From Candidatus Formimonas warabiya (GTDB taxonomy: Bacteria > Bacillota > Dehalobacteriia > Dehalobacteriales > Dehalobacteriaceae), in NCBI RefSeq assembly GCF_002777255.1, contig NZ_CP017634.1:4724903-4788902 (forward strand): a DNA stretch of 64,000 nucleotides, written 5' to 3'. The position numbers and the translations under genes were made by a program. The first letter of the stretch is position 1; each line of letters opens with the position of its first letter. The notes beneath the pieces are model-generated. The model was not told the origin of the DNA, made no database searches, and was given only the letters and a program-made list of their open reading frames with translations. This document shows positions 59,456 to 64,000 of the stretch, in pieces.

Positions 59456-59995
59456 TTAGGATTTTCCTTGGCTTACCCAGAGGCTGATACATTTGTTTGT
59501 GCCGGCATTCCGGTATTTATGGGGGACGAAAGAATTCACATAAACACTGTCTCCGGCTTCCATGAGGTAAGTCTCATTTCCCACAGTGATTTCCATTTTG
59601 CCCTCCAATACGATGCCGAATTCTTCCCCTTCGTGCCCCATAGGGGAGGCGCCATAGTCTCCTCCCGGTTCCATGGTAATACAAACCGGACGTAATTTCC
59701 TGGGGCGGGATGTTAATAGTTCATACACGGTTTTAGATTTTTTGGATTTTACCAAAATCTCCCTTTCGCTTTTGCGTACAACAATTTGTTCTTTTTGTTC
59801 ATTATCTTGAAAAAGATTGACCAGACTTGTTTCCAGGGCTTCACAAATTTTAGCCAGGGAGCTGATGGTGGGACTGTTGATATCTCTTTCCACGTTGCTT
59901 AAAAAGCCGACAGAAAGCCCGGTCCGAGCCGCTAATTCCCTAATCGTAAGGCCTTTTTCCACGCGCACTCTTTTTAAGATATCTCCAACTAACAT
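59456..59995 (-). CDS. XRE-family regulator with cupin domain
   Basis: 179 residues. N-terminal HTH (about 8-62: LKRVRVEKGLTIRELAARTGLSVGFLSNVERDINSPTISSLAKICEALE) and C-terminal cupin (about 108-175: MEPGGDYGASPMGHEGEEFGIVLEGKMEITVGNETYLMEAGDSVYVNSFVPHKYRN), where His residues may bind metal or the effector. Such proteins usually repress nearby catabolic operons. It is placed between the TRAP operon and the methyltransferases, divergent from the latter by 187 bases. Confidence 0.93.
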   Translation of the reverse strand: MLVGDILKRVRVEKGLTIRELAARTGLSVGFLSNVERDINSPTISSLAKICEALETSLVNLFQDNEQKEQIVVRKSEREILVKSKKSKTVYELLTSRPRKLRPVCITMEPGGDYGASPMGHEGEEFGIVLEGKMEITVGNETYLMEAGDSVYVNSFVPHKYRNAGTNKCISLWVSQGKS

Positions 59996-60182
59996 AGAAA
60001 CTCTCCTTCAATTTTAGTAACGGACAATTCGATGTGATCAAATCCATGATCATTATACAGAATTCAAAAAATTATAGCAAAATTTTTTTTAAACTAATTT
60101 GCTGCAGAAGGAATAACTTGAAAAAGACAGAATATATAATACTGAACAATTATTTCATTATAATAATCAAGGAGGCAAGATC

Positions 60183-61646
60183 ATGAGAAGCAATGTGATG
60201 ATTCAGCAGGCTCCAGTACTAAAGTATTTGTCTCAAGACCAAATGGAAGATATTCATCTTTGTGGTCTGGAAATTCTGGAACACACGGGGGTACAGGTAT
60301 ACCATCAAGAAGCGCTTAGCCTGTTAAAATCTGCGGGGGCTTGTGTGGAAGGAACTTTGGTGAGGATCCATGAAGGATTGGTAAAACAAGCCTTGAGCAC
60401 TGTCCCTTCCCGTATCGCGCTGGCGAACAGGGACGGGGAAAGATGCATTTTCTTAGAAGCACGGAGAAGTTATTTTGGCACAGGCTCCTGCTGCCCTTAT
60501 ACCATCGATCCTTTTACCGGTGCGCGGAGACTTGGCAATAAGAATGATGTGGCTAATATGGCTAAGGTTTGTGACTATTTGCCTAACCTGGATTTTGTGA
60601 TGTCCACAAACCTGGTCCAGGATAAATATCCCGAAATAGGTTACATTCATGAGTTTGATGCCATGGTGAGGAATACTAGAAAACCGATTATTATGAGCTT
60701 GCAGGATGCACAAAACTGCCGGGATATTATTGAGATGGCGGAAGCCGTGATGGGCGGACCGGAAGAATTAAGAAAAAAACCCCTTCTGGCGGTTTATTCC
60801 GAGACCACCTCTCCTTTAAGGCATGCGGAAGACGCTTTGGGCAAGGTACTGGTTTGTGCGGAAAAGTGGGTGCCGATTATTCATACGGTTGGTCAATTAT
60901 CAGGGGCTACCTCTCCGGTGACTATGGCGGGCGCCCTGGCCCAGGCCAACGCAGAACTGTTAAGTGTTCTGGTCATTCACCAGTTGAAACAACCGGGTGC
61001 GCCTTTCTTATACGGGGGCACAATCACCCCCATTGATATGAGAACCATGGCCCATCCATACGGGGCTCCGGAGTTCCATGTATTCAGTGCGGCTTTAACA
61101 GAGTTAGGCGTGGATTACTACAAAATCCCTGTTTTCAGCACCGGCGGCTGTAGCGATGCCAAAACCTTCGATGAACAGGCTGCAGCAGAAGCGACATATT
61201 CTCTGCTGTTATCCGCCTTGGCGGGAGGCAACTTAATTCACGATATCGGTTTTATTGATTCGGGACTTACTTCTTCCTTAGCGGAGATCGTGTTTTCCAA
61301 CGAGATCATTGAGCTAATCAAACATGTCGTCAGGGGGTTAGCATGGGGTCAAGATGAACTGGCTCTTGATGTGATCCACCGGGTCGGACCCGGAGGACAT
61401 TTCCTGGCGGAGGAGCATACCTTGAAATATTTCCGGGGAATTTATGCCCCCCAATTGTTGACCAGGCAGTCTTTCGATACCTGGAAAAACGAGGGAGGCA
61501 AAACCTTGGGAAATAAAGTTGAAGACAAAGTGCGGCAGATTCTCCAAGAATATGCTCCGAAGCAAGTCGCGCCAGATGTGGACGGGAAATTGAAGGATCT
61601 GTATCAAAGATATGTGGCAGAAGCAAAGAAGAGGCATGGTCACTAA
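60183..61646 (+). CDS. MttB-superfamily (non-pyrrolysine) methyltransferase, copy 1
   Basis: 487 residues of the trimethylamine methyltransferase MttB family: LLSMLAGGNLIHD-like core, FGTGSCCPYTIDPFTGARR, PEELRKKPLLAVYSETTSPLRHAEDA, IYGGTITPIDMRTM region, STGGCSDAKTFDEQA and RVGPGGHFLAEEHTLKYF. There is no in-frame TAG, so it lacks pyrrolysine and belongs with enzymes such as MtgB that demethylate quaternary amines (e.g. glycine betaine) using a corrinoid partner. ATG behind AAGGAGGC. No corrinoid protein is in the window. Confidence 0.92.
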   Translation: MRSNVMIQQAPVLKYLSQDQMEDIHLCGLEILEHTGVQVYHQEALSLLKSAGACVEGTLVRIHEGLVKQALSTVPSRIALANRDGERCIFLEARRSYFGTGSCCPYTIDPFTGARRLGNKNDVANMAKVCDYLPNLDFVMSTNLVQDKYPEIGYIHEFDAMVRNTRKPIIMSLQDAQNCRDIIEMAEAVMGGPEELRKKPLLAVYSETTSPLRHAEDALGKVLVCAEKWVPIIHTVGQLSGATSPVTMAGALAQANAELLSVLVIHQLKQPGAPFLYGGTITPIDMRTMAHPYGAPEFHVFSAALTELGVDYYKIPVFSTGGCSDAKTFDEQAAAEATYSLLLSALAGGNLIHDIGFIDSGLTSSLAEIVFSNEIIELIKHVVRGLAWGQDELALDVIHRVGPGGHFLAEEHTLKYFRGIYAPQLLTRQSFDTWKNEGGKTLGNKVEDKVRQILQEYAPKQVAPDVDGKLKDLYQRYVAEAKKRHGH

Positions 61647-61670
61647 TAAAAAGGTAAAGGATGGAGTGAA

Positions 61671-63131
61671 ATGATTCAGAGTAATTACACTGCCTTTCTC
61701 ACCCCCCAACTCCGGGTATTAAGCGATGATCAGGTATATGAAATTCATTTGGCCACTTTAGAATTGTTGCAGCGTACCGGTGTGGACATCTATGAAGAAC
61801 AGGCCAGAAGGATCCTGAAAGATGCGGGATGCCTGGTGAGAGGGCAGCGGGTGAGATTTCCCTCCGACTTAGTGGGAAAATGTATTACCAGTGCTCCTGA
61901 AAGAATTAGTATCTACAATCGGGAAGGATTGCCGGCAATGTGCCTGGAAGGCCGTAAAGTATATTTCGGCACCGGTTCGGATTGCCCCTATATTTTGGAC
62001 CCATTTACCAATGTGCGCAGGAAAACAGTTAATGATGACATTGCCAAGTCCAACCGTTTAGCTGACTATTTGGAAAATGTAGACTTTGCCATGTCCCTAG
62101 GGATGGCTTCTGATTACCCCGTTCATTTAGTAGATACCGTCCAATTTCATACCCAGTTGACGAACACCAGGAAGCCGATTGTTTTTGTGGTCCAGGATAC
62201 AGAAAATCTGGAATATTGCATGGAGATGGCTGCCGTGGTTGCAGGCGGCACAGAGGAACTGAGACTGAAGCCCTTTATTATTAGTTACTCCGAGCCAACA
62301 AGTCCCTTGAGCCATCCTAAAGAATCCATAGAAAGATTAATCATGTGTGCCGAGAAAGGGATTCCCTTAATTTATACGCCGGGAGCCCAGGCAGGGGCTA
62401 CAGCTCCTGCAACCTTGGCCGGGGCCTTGGTCTGTGCCAATGCAGAAATATTAAGCGGCTTAGTGATCCACCAGTTAATTCGTCCGGGAGCTCCTTTTAT
62501 TCACGGCGGAGTGGTCACGATCATGGACATGAAAACGGCTAATTATTCCCTGGGAGGAGCTCCGGAATGGTACTTGTGCAACGTGGCGTTAAAAGAAATC
62601 AGCAGTTTTTACAAATTACCCCTGTTTGGGACAGCCGGTTGCACGGATGCCAAAATTTTCGACCAGCAGGCAGCTATTGAAATTGGCCAAAACATTCTTA
62701 TTGCAGCCATGTGCGGGGCGAATCTAGTTCATGACCTAGGCTATATGGAGTGCGGCTTGTGTGCTTCCTGGGAACAAGTGGTCGTAGCCAATGAAATCGT
62801 GGGACAGGTAAAAAGGTTCATGAGAGGAATCAGGATAGAAGCAGAGACTTTGGCTCTTGAGGTTTGTGACCGGGTTGGTCCGGGAGGACACTTTCTAGGT
62901 GATGAACACACCTTTAAATATTTTAAGGAAGAGCACTGGGCACCTTCTCTCTTTGACCGGCGCTACCACTCCATGTGGGCAGCTGAAGGTGGACTGACTT
63001 TAGGGGAAAAGGCTAAGCAGAAGGCGGAGCAAATATTGGAAGAACATATCGTGCCTGATTTGGCCCTAAACGTACGACAGGAGCTGGACCGGATCTTGTT
63101 AAAGGCAAAAAGTAAGTGGGGAGAAGAGTAA
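61671..63131 (+). CDS. MttB-superfamily (non-pyrrolysine) methyltransferase, copy 2
   Basis: 486 residues, paralogue of copy 1: YFGTGSDCPYILDPFTNVRRK, GTAGCTDAKIFDQQAAIEIG, LVHDLGYMECGL and CDRVGPGGHFLGDEHTFKYF. No in-frame TAG. Starts 24 bases after copy 1, behind GGATGGAGTG. Two different copies in one operon may act on two substrates or as a heteromer; not known. The dehydrogenase-like gene follows 14 bases later. Confidence 0.92.
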   Translation: MIQSNYTAFLTPQLRVLSDDQVYEIHLATLELLQRTGVDIYEEQARRILKDAGCLVRGQRVRFPSDLVGKCITSAPERISIYNREGLPAMCLEGRKVYFGTGSDCPYILDPFTNVRRKTVNDDIAKSNRLADYLENVDFAMSLGMASDYPVHLVDTVQFHTQLTNTRKPIVFVVQDTENLEYCMEMAAVVAGGTEELRLKPFIISYSEPTSPLSHPKESIERLIMCAEKGIPLIYTPGAQAGATAPATLAGALVCANAEILSGLVIHQLIRPGAPFIHGGVVTIMDMKTANYSLGGAPEWYLCNVALKEISSFYKLPLFGTAGCTDAKIFDQQAAIEIGQNILIAAMCGANLVHDLGYMECGLCASWEQVVVANEIVGQVKRFMRGIRIEAETLALEVCDRVGPGGHFLGDEHTFKYFKEEHWAPSLFDRRYHSMWAAEGGLTLGEKAKQKAEQILEEHIVPDLALNVRQELDRILLKAKSKWGEE

Positions 63132-63145
63132 GGAGGCAAGGTGTT

Positions 63146-64000
63146 GTGAAAGGGACAATGAAAGCCATTATAAAAGCCGGGCCGGCACGGGGAGCGGAGT
63201 TACGCATGGTGGATATACCCTCTATAGGCACCAAAGACGTACTCATCAAAGTAAAAGTATGTTCCATCTGCGGTACAGATCTTCATATTTATCAGTGGAA
63301 CGAATGGGCCAGTAACAGAATTAAACCTCCCCTGATTTTTGGACATGAGTTTGCCGGTGTGATCGTGGAAAAAGGCTGTGAAGTTCCGGAGGTATTTAGC
63401 ATTGACGATTATGTTTCCGGTGAGTGCCATGTGACCTGCGGTGTTTGTGCTCAATGCCGTACTGGTCAGGGACACATCTGTCAGGACTATAAAATTCTTG
63501 GAGTGGACTTTAACGGAGCTTTTGCCGAGTATGTACGGGTTCCTTATAGCTGTTTATGGAAAAACAACCCCCAGGTTTCTCCTGAATTGGCTTCGATTCA
63601 GGATCCTTTTGGAAATGCTCTTATGACGGTTTCGGCATGCGATATTAGGGGCAAATCGGTGTTGGTTAACGGATGCGGGGCGATTGGACTCTTTGCCGTG
63701 ATCATAGCCAGGTTTTACGGCGCCTCAGCGGTTTATGCCGTGGATGTTAACAAATATAAGCTGGACCTGGCGAAAAAATTGGGTGCCGGATATTGCCTTA
63801 ATCCCCTTGAAACGGATGTTCATGCCAAAATAAAAGAATTGACAGAAGGTTTGGGTATTGATGTGGTTTTAGAGATGGCCGGGACGGAAAAGTCTTTTGA
63901 TTTAGCCTTTAAAATTTTAAAAAATGGCGGCCACATTTCTATTTTAGGCATTCCTGATAAACCCTTGATGGTTGATTTTGCCGATAAAGTAGTCTTTAAA
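63146..64000 (+). CDS. L-threonine 3-dehydrogenase-like zinc alcohol dehydrogenase (3' end outside window)
   Basis: 285 residues visible; the frame runs to the window edge. MDR fold: catalytic Zn CSICGTDLHIYQWNEW and GHEFAG, structural Zn cluster CHVTCGVCAQCRTGQGHIC, Rossmann NGCGAIGLFAVIIARFYG and VDVNKYKLDLAKKLG. The CGTDxHIYxW and DPFGNA motifs and the GIP...FADKVVFK end resemble Tdh (threonine to 2-amino-3-ketobutyrate), but sorbitol/other polyol dehydrogenases are close. GTG at 63146 behind AGGAGG; ATG at 63158 possible. Likely part of the methyltransferase operon. Confidence 0.85.
   Translation, partial: MKGTMKAIIKAGPARGAELRMVDIPSIGTKDVLIKVKVCSICGTDLHIYQWNEWASNRIKPPLIFGHEFAGVIVEKGCEVPEVFSIDDYVSGECHVTCGVCAQCRTGQGHICQDYKILGVDFNGAFAEYVRVPYSCLWKNNPQVSPELASIQDPFGNALMTVSACDIRGKSVLVNGCGAIGLFAVIIARFYGASAVYAVDVNKYKLDLAKKLGAGYCLNPLETDVHAKIKELTEGLGIDVVLEMAGTEKSFDLAFKILKNGGHISILGIPDKPLMVDFADKVVFK

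Noticed and set aside
60183..63131. Possible pyrrolysine-containing MttB methyltransferases
   Set aside because: Both frames run full length without an in-frame TAG, so they are the non-pyrrolysine type.
1..64000. Prophage, insertion sequence or integrative element
   Set aside because: No transposase, integrase or phage structural gene was seen; only short palindromic repeats.

Overview
The window reads as part of the chromosome of a strictly anaerobic, endospore-forming low-to-mid GC Firmicute of class Clostridia, most like the Peptococcaceae and relatives. The reasons are the gene order ispE-purR-spoVG-glmU-prs-pth-mfd-(prsA)-spoVT-mazG-hup-rqcP-yabP-yabQ-divIC-yabR-spoIIE-tilS-ftsH, which follows the Bacillus/Clostridia abrB-to-ftsH block; the many sporulation genes and sporulation-sigma promoters; frequent TTG/GTG starts behind strong ribosome binding sites; and non-pyrrolysine MttB-family methyltransferases with a TRAP transporter, typical of anaerobic methylotrophic or acetogenic Clostridia. 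The species cannot be fixed from the sequence alone.

Region by region. 1-3.1 kb: end of a patatin-like lipase, ispE, a GntR regulator and a nucleotidyltransferase. 3.3-4.75 kb: corA on the minus strand behind an M-box (Mg2+) riboswitch and a leader that has taken up two repeat copies. 4.9-24.7 kb: the conserved cell-cycle/sporulation block, with insertions of a PRC-barrel gene and glnA on the opposite strand. glnA carries an ANTAR-type two-hairpin antiterminator, spoVG a sigma-H promoter, spoVT a sigma-G-like promoter, and a short gene before divIC is preceded by three DnaA-box-like 9-mers spaced exactly 11 bp apart. 25-42 kb: an accessory spore-coat region with six CotS-family kinase-like proteins, two CotSA-like glycosyltransferases, a metallophosphoesterase, a SpoVID-like LysM morphogenetic protein, a soluble PAS histidine kinase, a cyclophilin, a DUF2284 protein and a chemoreceptor under a c-di-GMP-I riboswitch. 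The module cotS-cotS-glycosyltransferase occurs twice; between the copies lie two degenerate CotS proteins, one fused to a GH18-like domain with a broken catalytic motif. 42.2-49.6 kb: a small membrane protein, tRNA-Met and tRNA-Glu, spoIIE, tilS, ftsH and ndk. 49.6-56.1 kb: a 55-residue protein, a LytS/LytR two-component system, a thioesterase and nadABC. 56.4-64 kb: a dctPQM TRAP transporter, an XRE-cupin repressor, two MttB-family methyltransferases and a threonine-dehydrogenase-like enzyme cut by the window edge; this looks like an uptake and demethylation module for a quaternary amine or similar small molecule.

Two families of short palindromic intergenic repeats (one built on GGGGACA...TGTCCCC, one on GGGGACGGTTCT...AGAACCGTCCCC) plus a 68-bp perfect palindrome are scattered between genes. 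No transposase, prophage, CRISPR array or rRNA was seen. The candidates for undescribed biology are the CotS/GH18 spore-coat region and the TRAP-MttB module; the best RNA/DNA regulatory signals are the glnA ANTAR leader, the riboswitches and the phased DnaA boxes.
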